Assembly: GCA_009746045.1 (NCBI GenBank)
Contig: RPFO01000213.1
Location: 2,784,837-2,848,836 of the forward strand
Origin: Mesostigma viride
Lineage: Eukaryota > Streptophyta > Mesostigmatophyceae > Mesostigmatales > Mesostigmataceae
Direction of reading: 5' to 3'
Length of the DNA: 64,000 nucleotides
Under the pieces are notes generated by a model. It worked only from the letters and a program-made list of their open reading frames with translations, had not been told where the DNA came from and searched no databases. Shown here piece by piece: positions 1 through 10,424 of the stretch (within the stretch, counting starts at the first letter, position 1; each line of letters starts with the position of its first letter). The position numbers and the translations under genes were made by a program.

Positions 1-180
1 CTAGCCTCACTGCCCGTTCCAAGCGGCATCGAGGTCATTGCTCGTTTGGTTTTGCATGGCCCCTGCGTTTGCTGCTTGCATCTGCCCCCTCGACATGAGC
101 ATGGCTCCCCCCCCTCAAAAGAGCATTGCTCATGGCTAATCAGGCTTCCGCTCTCCTGGCCCCATCCGTCCCCTTGGCAG

Positions 181-3100
181 GCTCTGCTGGACGAGGCCCG
201 AGACACGCTATCGCGCCCCGACGCGCTTGAGCAGTACAAGAAGGCGCTGCGGGAGGCAGCAGGGGAGGGGGTGCCGCTGGAGATCCCACTCTCCTGGCTG
301 CCAGGGGCCCTGATGCTTCTGCAGGAGGTGCGTGGCCGCTGGAGCCTGTTCCGGGGAGCTTTGCAGACAGTGTGCAGTTGCAGGGCGTTGAATAGAATTC
401 AGAATAGAGGTCTGGAAACGTATCAGAGTCCCGTGCCTTTGCGCCAGTGGGTGAAGTTAAGTAGTGCAAAACGTATGAAGTTAAGTAGTGCGAACGTATT
501 ACTTTTGTAGCTTGCGCAAGTTGCAAAAGTAACACGTTTCGCATTACTTAACTGGTGACAGCGTCTGGACACCCCAAGCCTGCCAGCCGATGTGGAGGGC
601 GAAAGTGGGTACTGGAACAAACGTTGGGGTAACCGGCAAAGCAGTGATGACGCTGCTGGCTCTAGCGGGCATGGCCAAAATTAGCAGCAGGCGTTGGTCC
701 ACCACACGGCACAGCATAGTCGGACATCACTGTCTGCATGCTAATCATAGCCACCTTGTTCTGGTCCCTTGCCGTCTCAACTCTGGCGCCGTTGATATGT
801 TTATGAAGACCAAGGCGTATTGCCTAGTTTCCTCATCCTGCCTTCGCCCCCACCCTGTGCCTGACACACTTATGACACCTCCTGGCCCTCGCTCTTCCCG
901 TTCGGATGTGTACGTGCGTGCTCTGTGTGCGGTGACAGATGGAGGAAGCGCCTGAGGTGATCAAGCTGGGCACCAAGTACCTGCAGGAGTTTGCGGGCAA
1001 CGCGACCTTTGATGACATCCTGCTCTCCCTCGCACTTGCCAAGGTGAGCGCGGCTGCGCGTACCAAGCAGGGCAAACTTTTGGCCAGTGCCTGTACCAAC
1101 GAGCGCCCAGTGCTGGTGATGCTCTCGAGCACGAGTGCTGATGAGCGCCAACCGGTCCCTTGCTCTATTGAGCGCCAGTGCTTGTGCTAACCACTGCTGC
1201 TAGCCGTTGCTTGCACTAACGACACTAATGGCGGACTAATGGCGGATAGCTCCGCGCTGCCCACCGGGAAAGCATCCTCGCCCACCCATGTGGTGGTTTG
1301 GTAAGCACATGCCCATGCATGCATACATTATTGATGACTTAACATCTTTGCTCCCCCTCCACACCCTTGCCCCCCGCCCCGCCTCCCCCCCCTGTCCCGT
1401 ACGCCAGTGCACACAAGCGCGGCAGTCCTTTGAGGCCGGCATGGTTCTCGTCGGCTACCGGCTGCTCGAGGAGGCGCTGGAGGCGCTCGTGCAGAGCAGT
1501 CAGCCCTTGCCGCTCGTGGAGGAGGTGAGGCGCCAGCATAAATCAGATGAATGTCTTTGTCATAGCTTGACCTGTTTGTTCTTTTGCCTGGCTACGCCCC
1601 GCATGGCCTCGGACGAGGAGCCACAACGCTTGAGACTTTGGTGATTTCAAGGTCTGAAAATGAATTCTTGAGCCTTGCTCTTTGAACCCTCTTCAGACCC
1701 TCTCCAGGCGCTCTGTTGACCCTCAGCAGACCCTCTTTAGACCCTCTCCAGACCCTCTTTAGACCCTCTCCAGACCCTCTTTAGACCCTCTCCAGACCCT
1801 CTTTAGACGCTCTCCAGACCCTCTTTAGACCCTCTCCAGACCCTCTTTAGACCCTCTCCAGACCCTCTTTAGACCCTCTCCAGACCCTCTTTAGACCCTC
1901 TCCAGACCCTCTTTAGACCCTGTCCAGACCCTCGCTCGACCCTGCCTTTTTTCTCATATCTTTCAATGGTAGATTGCCAGGGCCTGCGGAGTTCAAGTAA
2001 TGGCGGTCATCCAGGGCAGGCTTTGACCTAGGACATCCTCTTACTGTCTATCCTCTTTCTGTCTATCCCCCTACTGTCTATCCCCTTACTGCCTATTTGA
2101 GTTTGGGCTACCTAAGCACCGTTACAGGAGTAAAGTAGCCTGGACGGCTCCCAGTCAGGGCTTGGTGATGACCTAACCTTTTGATATCCAGCCACAGCGT
2201 ACTGCCGCCCCCGCAACGTTATGAGGTGGCCAGCTTGCCACCGAGCCACCATCCCCAAGGCCTGCCTCCGTGGCCAAGCATTTCTCCCACTGCCTTGGAC
2301 TCTCAGCAACCACGGCCATGGGTTACAGCCCATACCCCGTACACTGCTCTGTTTCCCTAAGGACTTGTCCTGCGTAGGCAACGCTATTGATAGAAGAGGC
2401 ACTGGCGCCAAATTGTTTCCCCATGTGCACTTATACCACTTATACCACTTATACCACTTATATCACTTATACCACTTATACCACTTATACCACTTACACC
2501 ACTTGGACCACTTATACCACTTATATATTAATAATGTAAGATATTATTATCATCCTGCGTCATCACCTAGATCATACTTCGAAGTGATCGCGTGCATGAC
2601 CTACATGTCTGTGCCCCATCCCTTCCCATCCTGCTGGAACGCTCTTGCCTTCCCGCTGGCCTAGGTCTCTCGCCCACGGTCCCGGAACGTTGACTATGCT
2701 GTCTTATCATCCTGCCCATGTGTAACCATCAAGTCAGCTGCAGGAGCGACAAGCTCAACAGTGCTTGGTGACCTCACCACATAGGCACTTGCACAAGCTT
2801 ATTCGACATGCCTATTCGGTTGGCCCACAACTTGTGCACGTCGCTCCATCGGCTCTGCTAACCCGCAACTTTGCCCGTGTCGCATTTTCCCTCCGGCCCA
2901 TCCCCCCCTCAACCCCCCCCCCTCTGACGCCTTACTCTCCCAGATCGAGGCATCCCTGGACGACCTGGCCCCCCAGTGCATCCTCGAACAGCTCAGCTTC
3001 CCCGCGTCCGCCTCCAACGCGGCCGCGAGAGAGGAGGCCATCTCAGCCATTGCTGACCTGGTCGACAAGGGCGACAGCATGGAGGCCCCTCAAGATGGCT

Positions 3101-6100
3101 TCCTCGAGGCAGCGCTGCAACGCATGCTTGCATCCGAGGTGGTGGGGCTGGCGGACTGGGCGCGGCTCGTGGAGGAGGACCGCGTGGGCAGCTTTGGGCC
3201 GGGGGAGCTGTACCTGGCGGCGCTCGCGCATCTGGCCGAGGGCATACGGTCCAAGTCCCCACAGCTGGTGGGTGGTGCCCGCGCTTGTCTTTTCCTTTCA
3301 GACTTCATTGGTTGGTTGGTTGGTTGGTTGGTTGGTTGGTTGGTTGGTCACGTAAGATGTACTTTGTTACTCATGAGGCATCCAGTACACCTGATGTACT
3401 AGCAGTTAACTGTATCAAGTCTGGTGTGCTAGTTTTTCACTGTGTCAAGTCATAACGTCGCACTGTTGGGCCCCTTGCGTTGTCTCTCACCTCTCTGTGT
3501 CTTGCCTCTTCTCTACCTGGCCTCGCGTGCTGGCGCACGCAGATCAACGACGCGGACTGCCTGTTTGCGGCGGTGATGACACGCGACCGGCTGGACACGT
3601 GCACCGAGCGCGGCGTGTGCTCCATGGTGCTCGGGCTGGCCGACGACGCGCTGCTGTGGCTGCAGGAGCCCGAGGTGGTGAGCGGTCACTGTAGAATGTG
3701 TGTACGTAGGCACGCATCGTATACATGTGCATGTTTTTCCACGAGTGCTGCCAGCCTCGTGAAGACCGCCTGGACCTCGAGTGTCAGACTGCCCCATGGT
3801 CTGCCCGGACGTGGTCCTCGTATTGGCAGCAGCGCCTGTCCCTTGCCCTCACTCGCACCGTGGCTGATGTGTTATTCTGCCGCATCCGGGCGGACTTCAT
3901 CGCGAGCAATGCGGTCTACATCCTTCCCAGGCCTGGTGGGCCGGCAGGGATGTTGCTGCGTATCGTAATTCTTTGCTGTAGTTAGTTGCACCTTGTGCTG
4001 TCAAGCTTCAGATCCTTGCATGCCCGTTTCAGATTATTATTCTTTTCTTTAGGGTTCTTCTTTTCGGGGTTTAATTTCCTTTTGTTGCATGCCCATCTCA
4101 CCTCCGTAATTTATCATTCTCGATGAATATATATATGCAGGTTGACGACGCGCTGCTGTGGCTGCAGGAGCCCGAGGTGCTGAGCTTTATCATAACTGTT
4201 CTTATACTACTATAAAATATGTCTATTGTACGGGGTAGCCGATCACTGTATCTGTGCTGGCAGGGCATGGGCATGTTGACAACGCGCTGCTGTGGCTGCA
4301 GGAACCCGAGGTCGTGCGCTCTATTCTAAAATGTTGTATGTCAGTGTCTACTGAACAGGGTAGACGGTCATTTCGTTTCGTGCTGGCAGGTTGGTGACAG
4401 CAGCCGTGGTGGCTGCAGGAAACAGAGGTGGTGAGCGGTCACTGTAGAGTGAGCGGTCACTGTAGGGGGTAGCCAGCCATTGCAACTTTGATGCCATGCT
4501 TCCGGAAGATATCTGTGCTGGATGGGCTTAGGCATATTGATGATGCGGTCCCGTGGTGGCACCAACAACCCCTGTGGTGGCACAGGAGACCTTCTCCACC
4601 CAACCCCCTTCCGCACGCATTCTGATCCTCCGATCTCTCCCAATACGTATGCCCTGCGCCCGGCTTTTGTACGTCATGTCCTGTGGTCCCGAAATCGAGT
4701 TCCCTCAGCCTCTGCCCTCGTGCTCCATCCTCCCCCATCCAACCCCCCCGGAAGAATCAAACCCTACAAGGCATCAGAATGACCGCAGAGTTGATTATCA
4801 CCCGCACAGGGTCGCTCTGGCTCATCCGTATACCTGCTACCCATCCTCCCCCTTGCACCGTGCGCCGTCACGTCCCATTCCTCCTTCACCACTCAGGCCC
4901 CCCTATCAAGCATTCTTGGCCAAAATTTTCCCCTTCTGAAATGTAACCAATGTTTTATTGGTGTTTATATCCTCCCCCATTCCCTTCCCCCCAGGACACG
5001 CAAGGGGAGCCCGGTGGCCGTGGGGACGTCGGTGGTGCCGCAGTGACGGCCGCCGATAAAGCCCTGACGGAGATGCTCGACTCCTTCTCCTCCGGTGGCG
5101 CCTCCTCCCCCTCCCTGTCCAAGATGGGCCCGCGTGCGCGCGTCATGGCCGCACTGCGTGCCGCGAGCACCGAGCGGCGGGATGGTCTCCTGGCGGCGCT
5201 GATGATGTTTGCGGAGCAGTGGATTGAGGCGGTCGCGTTTGCGGCGTTCCGCGACACGGCGCGTGTGCGGGTGTCCCTGGTGGGTGGCCGTGTTTCTCGC
5301 TTTGGGCCTTGGGGATGTATGCTTTGCGCATTTCTTGTTCGCCGATGCGGGAGATACCCTGGCTGCGCGCATACATCGAAGCACTTCATAGTATTAAATT
5401 GTATATTGCTGGCATAGTTCATAGTAGTACAATGTGTATAGCAAAGCGCAAATCATGTGTATTGCTCGCATGCACGGCAGGAAGGGACCCGGGTCTGGCT
5501 CTGCACCGCGATAGCCGCTCTTATCGCGCCAAGTGTCTGTTTGTGTGTGCACGGTATCTGCTCACAGCACCGACCCAACCGACCACCATGCACTGCCCGT
5601 GCACGCGACTTACCCTACCTTGGCAGTCCACGTAATTTCTAGAAAAGAAATGCTTGCCAGTCTTTCTCTTGGTTTGTTGTCTTCTTGATTGGTTTGCGAA
5701 CTTGCCTGAGCTGTGGTCTTTTATTTGGCATCTTTGTCATCGCAGCCGTTCCATGCCCACATGCCATTACTACTGTACACGGTTGCATCTTGTAAGGTCG
5801 CGGACGTAACGTGTGGACCTCAAGTACCTGTCATCTGTCACCTGCTTACGGACCTCGAGTATCTGTCATCTGTCACCTGCTCGGCACGTAGAGATGACCG
5901 TGCGTATTGCTGTGGAACACGTATGACTACTACCCAGGAATGCTAGTTGTGTCATTGGACTGACGATCGCCTGTGGGTGTGGAACAATGGAACATCTGTA
6001 AACACACCGCACAGGTGGACTTTCTGTCCGACCCGCGCGTGGCCGATTTCAGTGCCAGGCTGGCGGGGGAGGGCGACGTCCCTGGCTCCAAGGAAGGGCC

Positions 6101-8553
6101 CCTGGGCCGCCTCAAGGGCGTCGTGGGCGGCGCACTCGGGGCGATCGGGAGCGTGGCCCTCCCCAAGAGCCCCCCGAACAAGAATGCGCCCGCAAGCGCC
6201 AAGCGGTCCCCGCAGCTGCCAGTTGGAGGCAACGGGGGCGCACCAGGCGAGGGCGGGCGCGGCGCATCCGCGTCCTCGTCCCTCCCTCCCCGCGTGGGCC
6301 AGCAGAGGGGGTATGGCGGCTCGGGGGTGGGGGTGGTCGTGGACGGCGAGTCGTGGGCATCCCTCGACGACAAAGTCCGCATGATGAGGGAAGAGCTCAA
6401 GCTGGGGGCCGACGCGGACCGCGATGCGGGGGAGGAGATGAACGGCCTCAGGGGGTCTGGCAGGGCATCTGGCAGGGGCACGGCGGCCGTCACCGATGCA
6501 CCGAGCGGGCCTGCGTGGGGAAGGGCGGGTGCCGCGGAAACAGGTCGGGGTGGGTTGGACACGGGGGCGGCCGGGTTGGGGGGCAAACGGGCGGCGGCGG
6601 GTGGCAAGCCTGCGGCCGGCAGCAGTAGCAGCAAGGTCACTCCACCCATCGTCGGGGGCGCGTGGGGGATGGGCGCCGGCGCGGGCACCAGCAGCAGCAA
6701 AACCGGTGCTTCACCCTCAAGGGACGCCGCTTCTGGGGGAGGCTATGGGACCGTGACAGGCTCTTCGTATTTAGGCACCTCCCGGGCTGGGGGGGCTGGC
6801 GCCGAGCAGCCGATCTCACCCGTAGGGTCCCTGCGGTCCCTGGGCTCGCAACGGGAGGGCCCGCCCACGCTCGAGGTTCCCTCGTTTAAGTTCCCGGCGC
6901 CATCGCCTAGCGCGCCCAAGGGAGTGGTGGGCCGTACGGGCCGGGGCGCGCCGCGCAAGGGGCTGACTCGGCCCGAGGACGCAGGCCAAGGGCTGGACAT
7001 GGCCAACGTGCTCCGTTGGCCGCTGTGGGCGCGCCAGCTGGCGGCGTTAGTGGCCGTGCTGGGCGCGGGGGCGGCGGGCCTGTATGCCCTGGGTGGAACC
7101 GCCAAGACTGGACCCCCTCGTGTGAAACCCTCTACAACGGGAGTGACATCCGCGACGCTCTCGCGCCCCTCTTCCGCAGCGGGGGGGAGCGTGGTGGCTC
7201 CCACCCCCGCCACCAAGCCGGCGGCCGTCACTGGGGGGGAGGATGCGGCCCGGGGGGCTGCGGCGGGGGGCGGGGCGGCGGCGGTTGCTCCCACGCCTAC
7301 GGTGGCTCCTCTGGGGTCGACACGACTCACACGGGCGCAAGCAGAAAACGTGGTCCGTGAGTGGCAGAAGGTGAAGGCGGCGGCGCTCGGGTCGCAGCAC
7401 GCGATGGGGGTGCTGGAGGACGCGCTGACCGGGCCGATGCTGGCGCAGGTAACGAGCGGGCACACACAGAGGGGAGGCAGACAGGGGGCATCGCTAGCTT
7501 GACCGCAGTGGAGGATCCATGGGGCCGATGCTGGCGCAGGTAACCAGCATAAGCACACGGAAGGAGGGCCTTTGAACTTTGTGCGTTGCTCATGGGGGCC
7601 CATATGCTGGCGCAGGTCACCTAGAAGTGCATAGACAGGCAAAGGTTCTGTTGCCATTTTTCGTCTTGCTTGCCTTCTGTGTGTGGTGTCTGCCTTATTA
7701 CCTTGTACTTCCGCAGTGGGCGGACGAGTGGAGTATGTTCAATCTCCGACGGCTCATTTTGCACACCTTGGGTGTGACGTATGCTGACTTGTGCCTGTAT
7801 TCTACCGCGGTTCAGTGGGTGGACTGGTCACAGGTGTGTGGAGGCGACCAAGCGTATGTATTCACTCTTTGATCATTCACCTTGCTGCACCGGGTGTGTC
7901 TGGCGCCTCTGGGTGCAGTGGGTGGACAAGTGCGTGGAGGCAACCAAGCAAGGGTGGTTCTGGAGCTACCAGCTCAAGTCGCTGAGCGTGGATGCGGTGG
8001 AGCATGCGCCGGCCACCAACGACCGCGCGACCATCTTTGCATCGATCGTGGAGGCAGCACAGCTTGCCGAGAAGAAGAACCCGGGCGTTGTCAAGGACAA
8101 GTACAGCAGGTGAGTGGGCCAGGGCAAGGGTAGCAGGTGGGTGGCCAAGGGCAAGCTGGTGCACTAATGTTGCCGACTTGCACAGAGAGTAGACAACAGG
8201 TTTTGGTTGTTATTGGCTTTAGTTGATTGCAGAAGCCTTGGCACCACGGTGCATTTTGTGAGTACTTTGAGTGAGCCATTGGCGGGGGGCCATGGGATTA
8301 GTCTCTCTCTGTTCAAGTGAGATCTCTGTCCAATACATCGTGTGGGATGTGCGTGAACTAGTATCCTATGCTGTGCATTTGCTTGGCTCCTGCGCTCCTT
8401 GGCTTTTGGCCTGACAGTCTCCGGCGCCTGTGCCACCTCTCGTGTGCATCTTTGCCCCCGTGGCCACGCAGTTCCTACAAGGTGCGCTACGATGTGGAGC
8501 GCAACGCCGCTGGCAAGTGGATGATCTCAAAGGGGACCGTCCTGTCGGATTGA
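181..8553 (+). CDS. ARC6: ARC6-like plastid division protein (5' partial, nine exons)
   Basis: ARC6 descends from cyanobacterial Ftn2. It sits in the plastid inner envelope, anchors the stromal FtsZ ring and contacts PDV proteins in the intermembrane space. Readable exons are 181-327, 939-1043, 1408-1524, 2944-3267, 3543-3677, 4995-5279, 6015-7448, 7919-8109 and 8472-8553. All introns are GT-AG and phase 0 except the last (phase 2). They join into 939 codons ending in TGA. Exon 1 (PLSWLPGALMLLQE) matches the family just after the J domain, so the J-domain exon and start codon lie left of the window. Exons 2-6 form the helical stromal region (FRDTARV in exon 6). Exon 7 has a Gly/Ala/Ser/Pro-rich linker of about 300 residues, longer than I expect in land plants, then a membrane helix (7039-7098) and the start of the C-terminal domain (ENVVREWQKVKAAALG). 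Exons 8-9 finish that domain (GWFWSYQLKSLSVDAV, KWMISKGTVL). The paralogue PARC6/CDP1 is the main alternative, since the J domain is not visible. Confidence 0.88.
479..553. repeat. 75-bp foldback hairpin in ARC6 intron 1
   Basis: Arms 479-507 and 524-553 are near-perfect reverse complements (AGTTAAGTAGTGCG at the left, CGCATTACTTAACT at the right), with a 16-base loop that is itself partly palindromic (CTTGCGCAAG). A partial direct copy of the left arm lies immediately upstream at about 454-470. It could be a tiny MITE or foldback remnant. I see no clear target-site duplication. Confidence 0.7.
1691..1945. repeat. 22-bp minisatellite in ARC6 intron 3
   Basis: About eleven tandem copies of a 22-bp unit that is itself a dimer of two 11-mers (CCAGACCCTCT and TTAGACCCTCT). 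Edge copies are diverged and the centre is almost uniform. It lies wholly in the intron between exons 1408-1524 and 2944-3267. Confidence 0.9.
2429..2525. repeat. 9-bp tandem repeat (TTATACCAC)n in ARC6 intron 3
   Basis: About ten copies of TTATACCAC with a few substitutions. It is followed by a short AT-rich stretch. Confidence 0.85.
3310..3349. repeat. (GGTT)n microsatellite in ARC6 intron 4
   Basis: About ten GGTT units lie 40 bases downstream of the exon 4 donor at 3268. Confidence 0.9.
3813..4126 (+). mobile_element. SINE-like dispersed repeat in ARC6 intron 5
   Basis: This stretch of about 314 bp is homologous along its whole length to the reverse complement of 44834-45152 and 48052-48370, which sit in the satellite array with a 13-bp target duplication. 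All copies begin at the same point (GGTCCTCGTATTGG) and end at the same point (ATCATTCTCGATGA or similar), so this is a defined element and not a random fragment. I see no poly-A tail, no full RT, and no convincing pol III boxes. It might instead be the 3' end of an unseen LINE. Confidence 0.75.
4139..4570 (+). repeat. Tandem degenerate copies of the ARC6 exon 5 end and donor
   Basis: The last 35-45 bases of exon 5 (GACGACGCGCTGCTGTGGCT and on to CCCGAGGTG) recur at about 4141, 4277, 4391 and, barely recognisable, 4534. Spacing is roughly 115-145 bp, and each copy is followed by similar linker DNA (GGGTAGCC, ATCTGTGCTGG). The first copy is nearly exact and has AG before it and GT after it, so a 36-nt in-frame mini-exon is conceivable. 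Later copies are progressively eroded. Confidence 0.8.
7516..7625 (+). repeat. Duplicated exon 7 donor boundary in ARC6 intron 7
   Basis: Exon 7 ends GGGCCGATGCTGGCGCAG with the intron starting GTAACGAGC. Two further copies, GGGGCCGATGCTGGCGCAG followed by GTAACC and a diverged ATGCTGGCGCAG followed by GTCACC, follow within about 170 bp. The reading frame of exon 7 closes soon after the first donor, so I take the first copy as the functional donor. Confidence 0.75.
7713..7860 (+). repeat. Duplicated exon 8 acceptor boundary in ARC6 intron 7
   Basis: The start of exon 8 (GTGCAG then TGGGTGGACAAGTGCGTGGA) has an upstream copy at about 7816-7858 (TGGGTGGACTGG, then TGTGGAGGCGACCAAGCGTA) and a shorter one at about 7715-7735 (GCAG then TGGGCGGACGAGTGG). 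Only the copy starting at 7919 opens the conserved ARC6 C-terminal frame. Confidence 0.7.
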
Positions 8554-9296
8554 TAGGGGAATGAGCGTCTTGTCTGATTTACTAGTTAGCTACATTCGGC
8601 TTTGTCCAATCAAGAGGGGTGAAGGGGGACGGTGCTGTCATGGGGCAGGGTCTGACCGTCCCATTAGGCCAGGACGAGGAGCGACATGGCTCTCCATACC
8701 CGAAACATGGGTGTCTTGTTGCTAAGCAAGTTGAAGATCACACAGTCGTCCAGCAGAGCAGGTCATGTTGCGCATGTACGTTACGCCATCTCGTCGACTG
8801 AGGGATGTGCGGGGGCGGTTTGCTAGGCCAATCATCGGCCTTGACTACCGTCTGATGTGAATGAAATAGCTAGTTGGTGGCCTGCTACACCCGTTTGAGC
8901 TCGCTCCTGAAGGCCGGTGGCATGTCAACGGTAAGCAACGTGCTACAGAATGCTTGGGTGACCCTAGGGTTAGTGATTGTCCGGTATTCATCCCAGTGGC
9001 AGCTAGCGAGAGAGTTCTGTCTCAGTGTTGACTTTGTATCCCAACTGTATTTAAATTAAAGGCAGCTCCTTGGTGTATTTACGACAGGTCTTTGTCCGTT
9101 GACAAAACTAAATGGGACCCGGTACCAATGTTTACGAAGGAGCCTTAGAGCCCGTAGATGAGCTTGCATGCATACCCGAGTCTAGGTCTCATGCATCGCT
9201 AGCTCTGAACGCTAGCCGGCTACATGCTTTTAACCTAAACATTTTCACCTCAAGGAGGAAGGGGCGCTTTGCTGAGTAGAGTAGCTCGGATTTTGG
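8554..9296. other. Intergenic, ARC6 3' flank
   Basis: I see no conserved reading frame, RNA gene or repeat here. It presumably contains the ARC6 3' UTR. I could not place a polyadenylation signal with confidence. Confidence 0.6.
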
Positions 9297-9925
9297 TAGA
9301 CTAGAGTAGAGTAGAGTAGAGTAGAGTAGAGTAGAGTAGAGTAGAGTAGAGTAGAGTAGAGTAGAGTAGAGTAGAGTAGAGTAGAGTAGAGTAGAGTAGA
9401 GTAGAGTAGAGTAGAGTAGAGTAGAGTAGAGTAGAGTAGAGTAGAGTAGAGTAGAGTAGAGTAGAGTAGAGTAGAGTAGAGTAGAGTAGAGTAGAGTAGA
9501 GTAGAGTAGAGTAGAGTAGAGTAGAGTAGAGTAGAGTAGAGTAGAGTAGAGTAGAGTAGAGCAGAGTAGAGTAGAGTATCTAGAGTAGAGTAGAGTAGAC
9601 TAGACTAGACTAGACTAGACTAGACTAGACTAGACTAGACTAGACTAGACTAGACTAGACTAGACTAGACTAGACTAGACTAGACTAGACTAGACTAGAC
9701 TAGACTAGACTAGACTAGACTAGACTAGACTAGACTAGACTAGACTAGACTAGACTAGACTAGACTAGACTAGACTAGACTAGACTAGACTAGACTAGAC
9801 TAGACTAGACTAGACTAGACTAGACTAGACTAGACTAGACTAGACTAGACTAGACTAGACTAGACTAGACTAGACTAGACTAGACTAGACTAGACTAGAC
9901 TAGACTAGACTAGACTAGACTAGAG
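9297..9925. repeat. Pentanucleotide array (GTAGA)n switching to (CTAGA)n
   Basis: Roughly 295 bases of near-perfect GTAGA repeats (about 9300-9595) pass through a short mixed zone into about 325 bases of perfect CTAGA repeats. The two blocks differ by one base per unit. The array separates the ARC6 gene from the LINE cluster. Confidence 0.97.
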
Positions 9926-9987
9926 TAGAGGTAGCTTATAGCTAGTTTTTTTTTTCGCGGCCGGCTGCTCACCCCCACCCACCAGCA

Positions 9988-10400
9988 ATGGAATACGTGC
10001 TGCATGATCTCCCAACGGAGTCATGTTATAATTTGATTTAATTTTTTAATAGTTTCACCTCTGATAAGTGAGTAAGTACAAGTACTTGCGTGTCATGCGC
10101 ATGGGCATGCCATGGAGTACTATGGTAATCTCATTAGAGAAATAATTACACGAAAGTCAGTTCAAATATCTTCTGCATCATGTCCCAACCATATAGAGCA
10201 TAGTTGTCTCACTTCATATTGCACCGGCCACTAGAAAGTCCCGCGGCAAGTAAGTAAGTAAGTAAGTACTTGCGTGTCATGCGCAAAGGCATGCCACGGA
10301 GTACTATGCTAATCTCATTAGAAAAATAATTACACAAAAGTTTCACACAAACAAATATCGTCTGCATCATCCCCCAACCGTTAAGCACTATAGATGGGGA
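9988..10400. repeat. LINE 3'-tail fragments, partly duplicated
   Basis: At about 9990-10050 there is a LINE 3' end with the conserved stem CTCC-CAAC-GGAG followed by an AT-rich tail. Two imperfect copies of a unit of about 140 bp follow (about 10060-10200 and 10250-10390), each with AAGTACTTGCGTGTCATGCG and a TCTCATTAGA segment. The same motif recurs at 16957-17060 and 30640. Confidence 0.7.
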
Positions 10401-10424
10401 TGTAATCCTCATCCAAGCTGTCCT

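Noticed and set aside
1691-1945. Telomere-like repeat (CCCTCTTTAGACCCT)
   Set aside because: The 22-bp unit is not a TTTAGGG or TTTTAGGG permutation, and it lies in an intron.
3725-3985. Possible extra ARC6 exon (LSLALTRTVADVLF)
   Set aside because: The same sequence lies in the satellite array as a SINE-like insertion and does not match ARC6.
6743-7657. 304-codon frame on the - strand
   Set aside because: Antisense shadow of ARC6 exon 7, whose + strand frame carries the membrane helix and the conserved C-terminal domain.
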